Source of the DNA: an uncultured Prevotella sp.
GTDB taxonomy: Bacteria; Bacteroidota; Bacteroidia; Bacteroidales; Bacteroidaceae
Assembly (NCBI GenBank): GCA_947164965.1
Contig: CAMUYR010000002.1
Span: 1 to 64,000 of the forward strand
Length of the DNA: 64,000 nt
Reading direction: 5' to 3'
In this document: piece after piece, positions 18,001 through 26,027 of the stretch
Numbering within the stretch: the first letter of the stretch is position 1
Layout of the letters: the number at the start of each line of letters is the position of its first letter
Program-made: the position numbers and the translations under genes
Notes under the pieces: generated by a model
What the model was told of the DNA's origin: nothing
Seen by the model: the letters and a program-made list of their open reading frames with translations, nothing else
Database searches by the model: none

Positions 18001-19649
18001 GCGGTCAGTTGCCTGGTTTCAAGGTCAACGAGATCATCGCCAAGACGCGTAACGCCATCCCCGGCATCTCTCTCATTTCACCGCCACCCCATCACGACAT
18101 CTACTCAATCGAGGACCTGGCACAGCTCATCTTCGACCTGAAGAACATCAACCCCACGGCTGCCGTCAGCGTGAAGCTAGTTGCTGAGAGTGGTGTAGGA
18201 ACCATCGCTGCCGGTGTGGCCAAGGCCAAGGCCGACCTCATAGTCATCAGCGGTGCTGAGGGCGGAACTGGTGCGAGCCCTGCCTCTTCAATGCGCTTCG
18301 CGGGTATCAGCCCTGAAATAGGTCTGGCCGAGACTCAGCAGACGCTGGTGATGAACGGTCTGCGTAATCAGGTGCGCCTGCAGACCGACGGTCAGTTGAA
18401 GACCGCCAAGGACGTGATTATCATGGCGATGCTTGGCGCCGACGAGTTCTCGTTTGGCACACTGCCGCTGATTGTGCTGGGCTGCGTAATGATGAGAAAA
18501 TGTAATACCAATACCTGTCCAATGGGTGTGGCTACGCAGAACCCAGAGTTGCGCAAGCACTTCGAGGGGCGCGCTGAGTACGTGGTGAACTTCTTCACGT
18601 TCCTGGCTGAGCAGGTACGCGAATATCTGAGCGAGATTGGTGTTAAGAGTCTGAAGGAGATTATCGGACATACAGAGCTTATCGAATTAAGTGAAGAGTT
18701 AATAGTGAAAAGTGAAAAGTGGAAGACTATCGACTTTGCCCGTCTATTGCACAAGCCTGAAACTGATAAGGCTTTGTTCTGGGATCGTGGTGCATTCACA
18801 AAGGTCAGCGGTGTGAAGGACGAGGAGATTATAAAGGCTGCTCAAACGGCTATCGAGAGCCAAGAGGAGGTGACACTCGACTATGCCATCAAGAATACTG
18901 ACCGCGCAGTAACTACCATGCTTTCTGGTGTTATCGCAAAGAAATATGGCGAGGCAGGTCTGCCCGATAATACCATCAACATCAAGTTCAAGGGCTCGGC
19001 AGGACAGAGCTTTGGAGCCTTTGCCGTTCACGGCCTGAACCTGAAGCTCGAGGGCGAGTGTAATGACTATTTTGGAAAGGGACTTTCAGGCGGTCGCATC
19101 TCAATTCTGCCGCCTGCCCGAAGCGGTGAGGATTTCCATGCCGAGGATAATATCATTGCCGGCAATACTGGTTTGTATGGTGCCACCTCTGGTGAACTCT
19201 ATATCAATGGTAAGGTGGGTGAGCGCTTTGGTGTGCGTAACTCAGGTGCCATCGCTGTGATTGAGGGTGCTGGCGACCACTGCTGCGAGTATATGACTGG
19301 CGGTCGTGTGGTGGTGCTGGGTAAGACCGGTCGTAACTTCGCTGCTGGTATGAGTGGTGGTGTGGCTTACGTCTACGATCCCGACCATTCCTTCGACTAC
19401 TTCTGTAATATGGATATGGTAGAACTGGGACTCGTAGAGGACAGCGTTAGTCGCAAAGAACTGCTCGAACTCATCCGTCAGCACTATCTGCACACAGGTT
19501 CAGCCCTCGCAGGACGTATGCTCGACGACTGGCAACGCTACGTGGTAGACTTTATCCAGGTAGTGCCTATCGAGTACAAACGTGTGCTGCAAGAGGAGCA
19601 GAACAAGAAGCTCCAGGAGAAGATCGCCAACATCCAACGCGATTATTAA
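15072..19649 (+). CDS. gltB: Glutamate synthase, large subunit
   Basis: 1525 residues. A 31-residue propeptide precedes the Ntn nucleophile Cys32 (HDACGVGMVV). The glutaminase domain (32-about 430) has ENMEHRGAETRDKTGDGAG and VHSRFSTNTFP. The FMN-binding synthase domain (about 830-1200) has GAMSFGALSIEAHEALA and AEGGTGASPASSM. CVMMRKCNTNTCPMG carries the 3Fe-4S cysteines. The C-terminal beta-helix (about 1270-1480) has repeated GxxG patterns. With GltD it converts glutamine and 2-oxoglutarate to two glutamates. Two foreign-looking segments lie in frame: a palindrome-encoded stretch at about 788-803 (17434-17478) and a heptamer-encoded stretch SEELIVKSEKW near 1207-1217. It is first in gltB-gltD-dapF-dapL. 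Confidence 0.97.
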   Translation: MTKCKLQTKERLRKEAYSQQGLYQSQYEHDACGVGMVVNIHGGKSHELVDNALRVLENMEHRGAETRDKTGDGAGIMVQIPHEFILLQGIPVPEKGKYGTGLVFLPKDAKAQQEILSVMIEEIEREGLQLMHLRTVPTNPEVLGAAAREVEPDIKQVFVTGITDEQVPVFERILYKVRKRIENRVDNEDFYICSLSNKNIIYKGMLTSGQLRRYFPDLSNDYFTSGLALVHSRFSTNTFPKWKLAQPFRLLAHNGEINTIRGNRGWMKARESVLSSEALGDIKDLRPIVQEGMSDSASLDNVFEFLMLSGLSLPQAMAILVPESFNDKNPISEDLKAFYEYHSILMEPWDGPAALLFSDGRYAGGMLDRNGLRPSRYTITKQGMMVVASEVGVMDFEPGDVVSKGRLQPGKILLIDTQEGKIYYDGEIKEQLAKAHPYREWLNENRVQLEKLKSGRKVDNSVSNFEQKLVTFGFGQEDIDKTIVPMATAGQEPVAAMGNDTPLAVISDRPQVLFNYFRQQFAQVTNPAIDPIREELVMSLTEYIGAVGTNILTPDASNCKMVRLPQPVLTNTQLDILCNIRYKGFNTKKLPILFEMSKGEEGLRQALDNLCHQAEASVDEGVNYIILSDRDIDETHAAIPSLLAVSAVHHYLISVGKRVQTALIVESGEIREVMHAALLLGYGASALCPYMTFAILDDLVKKHKIQEEYATAEKNYIKAVDKGLKKIMSKMGISTIRSYRGAKIFESIGLSEDLLRKYFGTEVSTIGGVGLKEIARDAIRLHEAAESWGQVHDSGQNQATCPRNSGFLPNNGQFAWRKDGIKHAWNPETIAQLQLATRQGNYDKFKAWAKIVDEKESPIFIRDFFKFKKAAKPTPLDEVEPVESIVKHFVTGAMSFGALSIEAHEALALAMNKLGARSNTGEGGEDNARYHTEVDGVSLSSKTKQIASGRFGVTAEYLVNAEEIQIKVAQGAKPGEGGQLPGFKVNEIIAKTRNAIPGISLISPPPHHDIYSIEDLAQLIFDLKNINPTAAVSVKLVAESGVGTIAAGVAKAKADLIVISGAEGGTGASPASSMRFAGISPEIGLAETQQTLVMNGLRNQVRLQTDGQLKTAKDVIIMAMLGADEFSFGTLPLIVLGCVMMRKCNTNTCPMGVATQNPELRKHFEGRAEYVVNFFTFLAEQVREYLSEIGVKSLKEIIGHTELIELSEELIVKSEKWKTIDFARLLHKPETDKALFWDRGAFTKVSGVKDEEIIKAAQTAIESQEEVTLDYAIKNTDRAVTTMLSGVIAKKYGEAGLPDNTINIKFKGSAGQSFGAFAVHGLNLKLEGECNDYFGKGLSGGRISILPPARSGEDFHAEDNIIAGNTGLYGATSGELYINGKVGERFGVRNSGAIAVIEGAGDHCCEYMTGGRVVVLGKTGRNFAAGMSGGVAYVYDPDHSFDYFCNMDMVELGLVEDSVSRKELLELIRQHYLHTGSALAGRMLDDWQRYVVDFIQVVPIEYKRVLQEEQNKKLQEKIANIQRDY
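17434..17478. repeat. REP-like palindrome inside gltB
   Basis: Outer arms GGGGACAGGTT (17434-17444) and AACCTGTCCCC (17468-17478) enclose the perfect 16-bp palindrome GATTCTGGCCAGAATC (17448-17463). It is translated in frame as part of WGQVHDSGQNQATCPRN. The GGGGAC ends match the repeats in purF and the DUF1537 gene. Confidence 0.75.
18690..18724. repeat. Heptamer array inside gltB
   Basis: Five units, period 7: AGTGAAG, AGTTAAT, AGTGAAA, AGTGAAA, AGTGGAA. The array encodes SEELIVKSEKW between the synthase and beta-helix domains. Confidence 0.7.
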
Positions 19650-19680
19650 TTATCAATTGTCAATTTTCAATTATCAATTG
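19646..19680. repeat. Heptamer array between gltB and gltD
   Basis: Period-7 units TTAATTA, TCAATTG, TCAATTT, TCAATTA, TCAATTG fill nearly all of the 36-bp gap. They start in the gltB stop codon and end just before the gltD ATG. Confidence 0.7.
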
Positions 19681-19685
19681 TCATC

Positions 19686-21035
19686 ATGGGAAATCCAAAA
19701 GCATTTTTAGAAATACACCGCCAGGAGGCGGGTTACCGTCCGATTCACGATAGAATCCACGATTTTGGTGAGGTAGAGCAGACGCTCAACACCCGCGAAC
19801 GTAAACTGCAGGCTTCGCGCTGCATGGACTGTGGCGTACCCTTCTGCCACTGGGCCTGTCCGCTGGGCAACAAGGCACCAGAATGGAACGATGCATTATA
19901 TAAAGGCGACTGGGAGTTGGCTTACCGCTTGTTGAATAGCACCAACCCCTTCCCAGAGTTCACTGGCCGCATCTGTCCTGCCTTGTGCGAGAAGGCCTGT
20001 GTACTGAACCGTTTCAACCACGAGCCGACGACGAACCGCGAAGACGAGGCTGCCATCACAGAAATGGCCTTTCAGGAGGGTTTCATCCAGCCCAAGACTG
20101 ACATCGATCGCAATGGCAAAAAGGTGGCTGTCATCGGTGCTGGTCCTGCCGGACTGGCTGCTGCCAACGACCTGAACCTGATGGGCTACCAGGTAACTGT
20201 CTTCGAGAAGAACGAGGCTGCAGGCGGCCTCCTCCGCTATGGTATCCCCAACTTCAAACTGAATAAGGCCATCATCGACCGCCGCATCAAGTTGCTGGAG
20301 ACTGAGGGCATTGAGTTTAAGTATAATCAAGATATTACTGATCCAGCATCTCTTGCATCTGATTTCGATGCAGTAGTCCTCTCTACTGGTACACCAACTG
20401 CCCGCGATTTGAAGGCTCCCGGCCGCGAGTTGAAGGGTGTTCACTTCGCCCTCGATCTGCTCTCTCAGCAGAACCGTGTTCTTGCTGGCATGGAGTTCTC
20501 TAAGGACGAGCGTGTAACCGCCAAGGGCAAGGATGTGCTTGTGATTGGTGGTGGCGATACAGGTTCCGACTGTATTGGTACTGCCCATCGTCAGGGTTGC
20601 AAAAGCGTGACTCAGATTGAGATTATGCCTAAGCCCGTTGAAGGACCTGAAGATCCACAGAATCCATGGCCCAACTGGCCTCGCACCCTCAAGACCACTT
20701 CTTCGCATGAGGAGGGTTGTACCCGCCGTTGGAACATCAATACTCTGGAGTTCCTGGGCGAGAATGGCAAACTGACTGGCGTGAAGGTTCAGGAGATTGA
20801 CTGGAAGCCAAACCCAGAGGGCGGTCGTCCCATTATGGTTGAAAAGGGCAAGCCCGAGATCATTAAGGCCGAGCTCGTGCTTTTAGCTATGGGCTTCCTG
20901 AAACCTGAGCATCCAGAATATCCAGAGAATGTCTTCGTCTGTGGCGACTCTGCCAACGGTGCCTCACTCGTGGTTCGTGCTATGGCCAGCGGCAAGCAGA
21001 CAGCAGCTAAAGTAAACAGTTATCTTTCAAAATGA
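19686..21035 (+). CDS. gltD: Glutamate synthase, small subunit
   Basis: 449 residues. The N-terminal Fe-S region has [17 protein letters not shown] and [15 protein letters not shown] binding is at [13 protein letters not shown] and NAD(P)H binding at GGGDTGSDC. It passes electrons from NAD(P)H to the FMN and Fe-S centres of GltB. Its TGA overlaps the dapF ATG (ATGA at 21032-21035), so the two are translationally coupled. Confidence 0.96.
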   Translation: MGNPKAFLEIHRQEAGYRPIHDRIHDFGEVEQTLNTRERKLQASRCMDCGVPFCHWACPLGNKAPEWNDALYKGDWELAYRLLNSTNPFPEFTGRICPALCEKACVLNRFNHEPTTNREDEAAITEMAFQEGFIQPKTDIDRNGKKVAVIGAGPAGLAAANDLNLMGYQVTVFEKNEAAGGLLRYGIPNFKLNKAIIDRRIKLLETEGIEFKYNQDITDPASLASDFDAVVLSTGTPTARDLKAPGRELKGVHFALDLLSQQNRVLAGMEFSKDERVTAKGKDVLVIGGGDTGSDCIGTAHRQGCKSVTQIEIMPKPVEGPEDPQNPWPNWPRTLKTTSSHEEGCTRRWNINTLEFLGENGKLTGVKVQEIDWKPNPEGGRPIMVEKGKPEIIKAELVLLAMGFLKPEHPEYPENVFVCGDSANGASLVVRAMASGKQTAAKVNSYLSK

Positions 21036-21919
21036 GCAAGATCCATTTCACCAAGATGCACGGCTGCGGCAACGACTACATCTACGTCGATACCATGCAG
21101 TACCCTATCGCCGACCCCGTCCAGGCTGCCATTCTTTGGAGTGACCGTCACAAGGGCATCGGCAGCGACGGACTGGTGCTCATCGACCGAAGCTCCATCC
21201 CAGAGGCCGACTATACCATGCGCATCTTCAATGCCGACGGCTCTGAGGCTATGATGTGCGGCAATGCCTCGCGGTGTATTGGTAAGTATCTCTATGAGAG
21301 GAGCCTCACCCCCAACCCCTCTCCAAAGGGCGAGGGGAGTAATCACCACGAAACACAGATAAAGTTGCTCACGAAATCTGGTATAAAGACATTATTCCTT
21401 CATATTAAAGATGAAATTGTGCAGAGTGTCACCGTCGACATGGGTGAACCAGTCTTGGAGGACGAAAAACTCTTCAACCCACAAATCGCGAAGAGTCTAT
21501 CTACTCCCCTCGCCCCTTGGAGAGGGGACGGGGGTGAGGCCGCCCTTTTCGTATCGATGGGTAACCCCCATTACGTCATCTTCACCGACAATGTGGATCA
21601 GGTGGGCGAAACGGGACGCATCCTTGAGCATCATCCAGCCTTTCCACAACGCTGCAATATCGAATTTGCCCGTGTAGAAAACGATGGAATCATCCGCACT
21701 CGCGTCTGGGAGCGTGGCAGCGGCATCACCCAGGCCTGTGGTACAGGTGCTTGCGCTACAGCTGTTGCTGCTTTCATCACGGGTCGTGCTGGTCGCCAGT
21801 CGCAGATTGTCATGGATGGCGGTACGCTCAACATCGAACTGCGCGAGAGTGACAATCACGTCTATATGACTGGTCCTGCCGAATTCGTCTTCGACGGAGA
21901 AATAGACATTAATGAGTAA
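21032..21919 (+). CDS. dapF: Diaminopimelate epimerase
   Basis: 295 residues, slightly long for the family (about 260-285). The two active-site cysteines are in MMCGNASRC and [10 protein letters not shown]. It interconverts LL- and meso-diaminopimelate for peptidoglycan and lysine. Two loops, [13 protein letters not shown] (about residues 90-103) and [15 protein letters not shown] (about 157-171), are encoded by inverted copies of a 39-bp GC-rich repeat. Both copies keep the frame and leave the catalytic motifs intact. It overlaps gltD by 4 bp; dapL follows after 90 bp. The pairing with gltBD fits because DapL uses glutamate as amino donor. Confidence 0.95.
   Translation: MSKIHFTKMHGCGNDYIYVDTMQYPIADPVQAAILWSDRHKGIGSDGLVLIDRSSIPEADYTMRIFNADGSEAMMCGNASRCIGKYLYERSLTPNPSPKGEGSNHHETQIKLLTKSGIKTLFLHIKDEIVQSVTVDMGEPVLEDEKLFNPQIAKSLSTPLAPWRGDGGEAALFVSMGNPHYVIFTDNVDQVGETGRILEHHPAFPQRCNIEFARVENDGIIRTRVWERGSGITQACGTGACATAVAAFITGRAGRQSQIVMDGGTLNIELRESDNHVYMTGPAEFVFDGEIDINE
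21303..21341 (+). repeat. 39-bp GC-rich repeat, copy A, in dapF
   Basis: Begins GCCTCACCCCCAACCCC and ends GCGAGGGGAGTA. It matches copy B, read in reverse complement, at 36 of 39 positions by hand count. It is translated in frame as [12 protein letters not shown]. Confidence 0.85.
21502..21540 (-). repeat. 39-bp GC-rich repeat, copy B, in dapF
   Basis: Inverted copy of 21303-21341, 160 bp away. Read on the plus strand it encodes [13 protein letters not shown]. Copies A and B together could form a long hairpin in the dapF mRNA. Confidence 0.85.
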
Positions 21920-22009
21920 TTCATGGATAATTCATGATAATTATATGTTGAAATATAAACACGAATTTCCACGAATTGAACACGAATTTTTCATGTAATA
22001 TTTTAGACT

Positions 22010-23242
22010 ATGGCTCTTGTTAATATTCATTTTTTAAATCTCCAGAACAACTACCTGTTCGCCGACATCGCCAAGAAGGTCAACGCTTTCAAGGTGATGC
22101 ACCCTGGTGCCGACGTCATCTCGCTCGGCATCGGCGACGTCACCCAACCGCTGTGTCCTGCCGTGACGGAGGCCATGCACAAAGCTGTCGACGAGATGGC
22201 ATCCGCTGAGGGATTCCGTGGCTACGGTCCTGAGCAGGGCTACGACTTCCTGCGCGAGGCCATCCTGAAGAACGACTTCCTACCGCGTGGCATCCACCTC
22301 GACATCGACGAGGTTTTTATAAATGACGGTGCGAAGTCCGACACAGGCAACTTCCAGGAACTACTCCACTGGGACAACTTCATCGGCGTGACCGACCCCA
22401 TCTATCCCGTCTATATCGACTCCAACGTGATGATAGGTCGTTGCGGCGTCTACAAAGATGGTCGTTGGACCAACGTGCGCTATATGCCCACCCATGCAGA
22501 GAACGGCTTTGTGCCCGACCTGCCCAAGGGCCGTCCCGTCGATGTCATCTACCTCTGCTACCCCAACAATCCGACGGGTACGGTCATCAGCAAGCAGGAG
22601 CTGCGCAAGTGGGTGAACTATGCGTTGAAGAACGATGCCCTCATCCTCTACGATGCCGCCTACCAGGCCTACATCCAAGACCCGAAGATACCGCATTCCA
22701 TCTACGAGATTCGCGGAGCCCGCAAGTGCGCCGTCGAGTTCCGTTCCTATTCCAAGACGGCTGGTTTCACGGGAGTTCGCTGCGGCTATACCATCGTGCC
22801 GAAAGAGGTCACCGTCAGCACTTTCGAGGGCGAGCGCATATCGCTCAACCAGCTATGGCTGCGTCGCCAGTGTACCAAGTTCAACGGCTGCAGCTATATC
22901 AGTCAGCGTGCCGCCGAGGCCATCTACACGCCCGAAGGCAAGCAACAGATCAAGGCCACCATCGACTACTACATGCAGAATGCCGCGAAGATGCTTTCCA
23001 CCCTACGCTCCCTCGGCTACGAGTGCTACGGCGGCGAGAATGCCCCCTACGTCTGGATGCGCTGTCCCGACGGCATGTCGTCCTGGCAATTCTTCGAGGC
23101 CCTGCTCTATGGTGCCAACGTCGTCTGCACCCCCGGTGTCGGCTTCGGTCCCTCCGGCGAGGGCTACGTCCGCTTCACCGCCTTCGGCAGTCACGAGAAA
23201 ACAGAAGAAGCATTACAACGTATCAAGGCTTGGAGCAAATAA
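22010..23242 (+). CDS. dapL: LL-diaminopimelate aminotransferase
   Basis: 410 residues, a fold-type I PLP aminotransferase. The PLP lysine is in [59 protein letters not shown] and DAAYQAYI match the DapL family. It converts tetrahydrodipicolinate directly to LL-DAP using glutamate, bypassing succinylated intermediates, and so feeds DapF encoded just upstream. Its stop codon lies in the loop of the first of two terminators. The 90-bp gap before it holds a short repeat ACGAATT three times. Confidence 0.95.
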   Translation: MALVNIHFLNLQNNYLFADIAKKVNAFKVMHPGADVISLGIGDVTQPLCPAVTEAMHKAVDEMASAEGFRGYGPEQGYDFLREAILKNDFLPRGIHLDIDEVFINDGAKSDTGNFQELLHWDNFIGVTDPIYPVYIDSNVMIGRCGVYKDGRWTNVRYMPTHAENGFVPDLPKGRPVDVIYLCYPNNPTGTVISKQELRKWVNYALKNDALILYDAAYQAYIQDPKIPHSIYEIRGARKCAVEFRSYSKTAGFTGVRCGYTIVPKEVTVSTFEGERISLNQLWLRRQCTKFNGCSYISQRAAEAIYTPEGKQQIKATIDYYMQNAAKMLSTLRSLGYECYGGENAPYVWMRCPDGMSSWQFFEALLYGANVVCTPGVGFGPSGEGYVRFTAFGSHEKTEEALQRIKAWSK

Positions 23243-23257
23243 CTCCAAGCCTTTTTT
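23225..23257 (+). terminator. Intrinsic terminator 1 after dapL
   Basis: Arms AAGGCTTGGAG (23225-23235) and CTCCAAGCCTT (23243-23253), a seven-base loop containing the dapL stop, then a T run. Confidence 0.9.
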
Positions 23258-23270
23258 CTATTTATATCGA

Positions 23271-23302
23271 GAGCATCCGAGCAAAATCGGGTGCTCTTTT
23301 TT
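23271..23302 (+). terminator. Intrinsic terminator 2 after dapL
   Basis: Arms GAGCATCCGA (23271-23280) and TCGGGTGCTC (23287-23296, one G.U), then six T. Together with terminator 1 it insulates glnK from the gltB operon. Confidence 0.9.
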
Positions 23303-23314
23303 GTTTCTGTGTGC

Positions 23315-23473
23315 GATAACACATTGTAACAAAATGGTTGATTTTGTGTGCAGAGTGTTAGCAAAACGAAAGCAAAACAGAATACATACTTTACACAATG
23401 TCATTCGTGCGTGTTTTTAACGTACAAAATGAAAGAATCTTTGTAGATATTTGTACAAAGTGTCGTACCTTTG
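23315..23473 (+). promoter_or_regulatory. glnK-amtB promoter with five phased boxes
   Basis: The -7 box TACCTTTG is at 23466-23473. Boxes start at 23330 (CAAAATG), 23362 (CAAAACG), 23394 (CACAATG), 23425 (CAAAATG) and 23456 (CAAAGTG), spaced 32, 32, 31 and 31 bp. The region aligns without gaps to the glnN upstream region over at least 151 bp (shared TGTTAGCAAA at 23356, TGTTTTTAAC at 23412). Confidence 0.75.
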
Positions 23474-23540
23474 CATTCGAAATCAAACAAAGTGTAACCC
23501 AACGAGAGGGTTTAGTATTAATTTAATAAGGTAAAAAGGT

Positions 23541-23888
23541 ATGAAAAAGATTGAAGCAATTATCCGCAAGACGAAGTTCGAGGAGGTGAAAGCTGCTTTG
23601 CTGTCATCCGACATCGACTGGTTTGAGTACCACGACGTGCATGGCATTGGCCAGAGCCGTCAGGAGCGTATATATCGTGGCGTCCAGTATTCTACCGATG
23701 TCATCGAGCGCGTTGCCATCACTATCGTATGTCGCGACATCATTGTCGATCCGACGGTGAAGGTGATTCTGAAGGTGGCCCATACGGGTGAGGTAGGCGA
23801 CGGCCGCATCTTCGTGAGTGACGTGATTGACACGTGGTCTATCCGCACGGTCGAGAATGGTGACACGGTACTGAAAGACAAGAAGTAG
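23541..23888 (+). CDS. glnK: P-II family nitrogen regulatory protein
   Basis: 115 residues. MKKIEAIIRKTKFEEVKAAL is the P-II start. The T-loop reads GIGQSRQERIYRGVQY, with Tyr45 and Tyr50 corresponding to Tyr46 and the uridylylated Tyr51 of E. coli GlnB; the loop is one residue shorter. HTGEVGDGRIFV is the B-loop signature. P-II trimers sense ATP/ADP and 2-oxoglutarate and plug AmtB. The gene lies 44 bp before amtB, the usual glnK-amtB pairing. Whether Tyr50 is modified here is unknown. Confidence 0.95.
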   Translation: MKKIEAIIRKTKFEEVKAALLSSDIDWFEYHDVHGIGQSRQERIYRGVQYSTDVIERVAITIVCRDIIVDPTVKVILKVAHTGEVGDGRIFVSDVIDTWSIRTVENGDTVLKDKK

Positions 23889-23921
23889 TTAAGAGCTAAG
23901 AATTAAGAGTTAAGAACTAAA
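23887..23921. repeat. Heptamer array between glnK and amtB
   Basis: Period-7 units AGTTAAG, AGCTAAG, AATTAAG, AGTTAAG, AACTAAA fill the gap from the glnK stop to just before the amtB ribosome-binding region. Confidence 0.7.
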
Positions 23922-23932
23922 TTTTCAGGATT

Positions 23933-25189
23933 ATGAACGAAATTGGATTATCACTCGATACTGTATGGATGCTATTGGCAGCCATGTTGGTTTTCTGGAT
24001 GCAGCCGGGCTTTGCGCTGTGTGAAGCGGGTTTTACGCGTAGTAAGAACACGGCAAACATCCTGATGAAGAACTTTGTCGACTTTATGTTCGGCTCGCTG
24101 CTGTTCTTCTTCCTCGGCTTCGGCTTTATGTTTGGAAGCGATACGCTGGGAGGTTTTATCGGTATGCCCAACTGGGGTGACTTGAGCTTCTATAAGGGCG
24201 ACCTCCCGACGGAGGGTTTCTTGATTTTCGAGACGGTGTTCTGTGCCACCTCTGCCACCATCGTCAGCGGTGCTATGGCTGAGCGCACGAAGTTCTCGAT
24301 GTACCTGATTTATAGTGCGGTCATCTCGCTGTTCATCTACCCGATAGAGGGCCACTGGACGTGGGGTGGCGGCTGGCTCTGCAACGATGCTGCTGACGGG
24401 TTTATGATGTCGACGTTTGGCGATGTGTTCCACGACTTTGCGGGTTCTGCCATCGTGCATAGCGTAGGTGGTGTGCTGGCGCTGATTGGTGCGCTGGCCC
24501 TGGGTCCGCGTGTGGGCAAGTATGCCAAGGATGGTAAGAGCAACGCTATTCCTGGTCACAACCTCGCGATGGCCGCACTGGGTGTATTCATCCTCTGGTT
24601 GGGATGGTTTGGTTTCAACCCCGGTTCGCAGTTGGCAGCCAGTGGTGAGGTGAACCGCATCGCCATCAGCCACGTCTTCCTGACCACGAACCTCGCAGCG
24701 GCTGCAGGTGGTGTGGCAACGATGTTCCTCACCTATATAAAATATGGTAAGCCGTCGCTCTCGCTGACGCTGAACGGTGTGCTGGCAGGTCTGGTTGGTA
24801 TCACAGCAGGTTGTGACCTCGTATCGCCCTTCGGAGCCGTCATTATTGGCCTCGTCTGTGGTATCGTGCTGGTTTATGCCATTGAGTTTATCGACCACAA
24901 GCTGCATATCGACGATCCCGTTGGTGCCAGCTCTGTACATGGTGTATGTGGTATTTTGGGTACACTTATGACGGGTCTGCTGTCAACATCTAATGGTGCT
25001 TTCTACGGTCACGGTTGGGGATTCTTCGGTGCAGAGTTGTTTGGCATCCTCGTCATTGACCTTTGGGCTGCTGCATGTGGCTTCGCCTTGTTCTACGGCA
25101 TCAAGAAACTGCACGGTCTGCGCGTTGACAAGCGAATCGAAGAGGAAGGCCTCGACGTTTATGAACATGGAGAACTTTGTTACAATTAA
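23933..25189 (+). CDS. amtB: Ammonium transporter (AmtB)
   Basis: 418 residues and about 11 helices, without the extra N-terminal segment of Amt1. The N-terminus has FWMQPGFALCEAGFTRSKN. The pore histidines are in IVHSVGGVLALIGA and SSVHGVCGILGT. The C-terminal tail (KKLHGLRVDKRIEEEGLDVYEHGE) is the part P-II proteins contact in homologues. Position after glnK makes it the P-II-controlled channel. An intergenic heptamer array and hairpin separate it from the outer-membrane gene. Confidence 0.96.
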   Translation: MNEIGLSLDTVWMLLAAMLVFWMQPGFALCEAGFTRSKNTANILMKNFVDFMFGSLLFFFLGFGFMFGSDTLGGFIGMPNWGDLSFYKGDLPTEGFLIFETVFCATSATIVSGAMAERTKFSMYLIYSAVISLFIYPIEGHWTWGGGWLCNDAADGFMMSTFGDVFHDFAGSAIVHSVGGVLALIGALALGPRVGKYAKDGKSNAIPGHNLAMAALGVFILWLGWFGFNPGSQLAASGEVNRIAISHVFLTTNLAAAAGGVATMFLTYIKYGKPSLSLTLNGVLAGLVGITAGCDLVSPFGAVIIGLVCGIVLVYAIEFIDHKLHIDDPVGASSVHGVCGILGTLMTGLLSTSNGAFYGHGWGFFGAELFGILVIDLWAAACGFALFYGIKKLHGLRVDKRIEEEGLDVYEHGELCYN

Positions 25190-25250
25190 GAATTAAGAGT
25201 TAAGAATTAAGAAGTATCGGGCTTTGCCCGAGTAAAAATTAAGAATTATG
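25184..25250. repeat. Heptamer array with embedded hairpin between amtB and the barrel gene
   Basis: AATTAAG, AATTAAG, AGTTAAG, AATTAAG (25184-25211), then hairpin TCGGGC-TTT-GCCCGA (25217-25231), then AATTAAG, AATTATG (25237-25250). The hairpin lacks a good T-tract, so it may partly attenuate or stabilise the transcript rather than end it. Confidence 0.65.
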
Positions 25251-25255
25251 AAGGT

Positions 25256-25963
25256 ATGAAAAAGATTGTTTTATTTGCAATGGGTTTGGTCATGAGTATG
25301 ACCTCCCTTGCTCAGGATGAGATTGAGACCACAATTAGTGGAGATATCGTAAGTAGTTATATCTGGCGTGGTCAGGATTTAGGAAGTGCTGCTATTCAGC
25401 CGACGCTGGGTGTGGGGTATAAGGGTCTGTCGCTGACTGCATGGGGCAGCTACGGACTGGTGAACACTGCCGATACGAAGGAGTTCGACCTGACACTGGC
25501 TTATACCACAGGAGGTTTCAACATCGGTATCACAGACTATTGGTTCGACAGGAATGGTCTCGACCCAGAGGGACGTTACTTCAAGTACGATGCCCACGGC
25601 ACGAACCACGTCTTCGAGGCTAACATCGGCTACGACTTCGGCCCACTCAGCCTACAGTGGTTTACGAACTTCGCAGGCAACGATGGCACCAATAAGGACG
25701 GCAAGCGGGCCTACAGCAGTTACATGGAAGTAGTTGTCCCATTCAAACTTTCTGCCATAGAATGGACTGCTACGGCCGGTGCCGTCCCCTGGTCCACAAC
25801 CTCATACGGCACAAATGGTTTTGCGGTGACCAATCTGGCACTGAAAGCCACGAAGGAAATCAAAGTGACGGACACATTCTCGATACCCGTCTTCGGACAG
25901 GTGGTCGGCAATCCGTGCTCACAGAAAGCATACCTGGTCTTTGGGTTTACGCTGCAACCTTAA
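25256..25963 (+). CDS. Outer-membrane beta-barrel protein (Gcw_chp/TorF-like)
   Basis: 235 residues. A signal peptide (MKKIVLFAMGLVMSMTSLAQ) precedes alternating-residue strands. SGDIVSSYIWRGQDLGSAAIQPTLG resembles the start of the Gcw_chp barrel family. The protein ends on FGFTLQP with an aromatic close to the C-terminus, as outer-membrane barrels do. Its place as third gene of glnK-amtB-barrel suggests a porin or sensor for ammonium or small nitrogen compounds; this role is inference. A strong terminator follows. Confidence 0.78.
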   Translation: MKKIVLFAMGLVMSMTSLAQDEIETTISGDIVSSYIWRGQDLGSAAIQPTLGVGYKGLSLTAWGSYGLVNTADTKEFDLTLAYTTGGFNIGITDYWFDRNGLDPEGRYFKYDAHGTNHVFEANIGYDFGPLSLQWFTNFAGNDGTNKDGKRAYSSYMEVVVPFKLSAIEWTATAGAVPWSTTSYGTNGFAVTNLALKATKEIKVTDTFSIPVFGQVVGNPCSQKAYLVFGFTLQP

Positions 25964-25977
25964 TCTTCCAGGTGCGT

Positions 25978-26016
25978 ATCCTCCCCCTGTCGAGATGGCA
26001 GGGAGAGGATTTCTTT
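25978..26016 (+). terminator. Intrinsic terminator of the glnK operon
   Basis: Arms ATCCTCCCCCTG (25978-25989) and CAGGGAGAGGAT (25999-26010) with one mismatch, a nine-base loop, then TTCTTT. Confidence 0.8.
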
Positions 26017-26027
26017 GATTTGTGTCC

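Noticed and set aside
22441..23420. Two overlapping plus-strand ORFs (292 and 261 codons) in other frames of dapL
   Set aside because: Arg/Pro/Ser-rich shadow composition, no RBS. dapL is intact.
23315..23473. CRISPR-like array (regular 31-32 bp spacing)
   Set aside because: Only about 7 bp repeats per step, the rest is not repeat/spacer structured, and it ends at a promoter. There are no cas genes.
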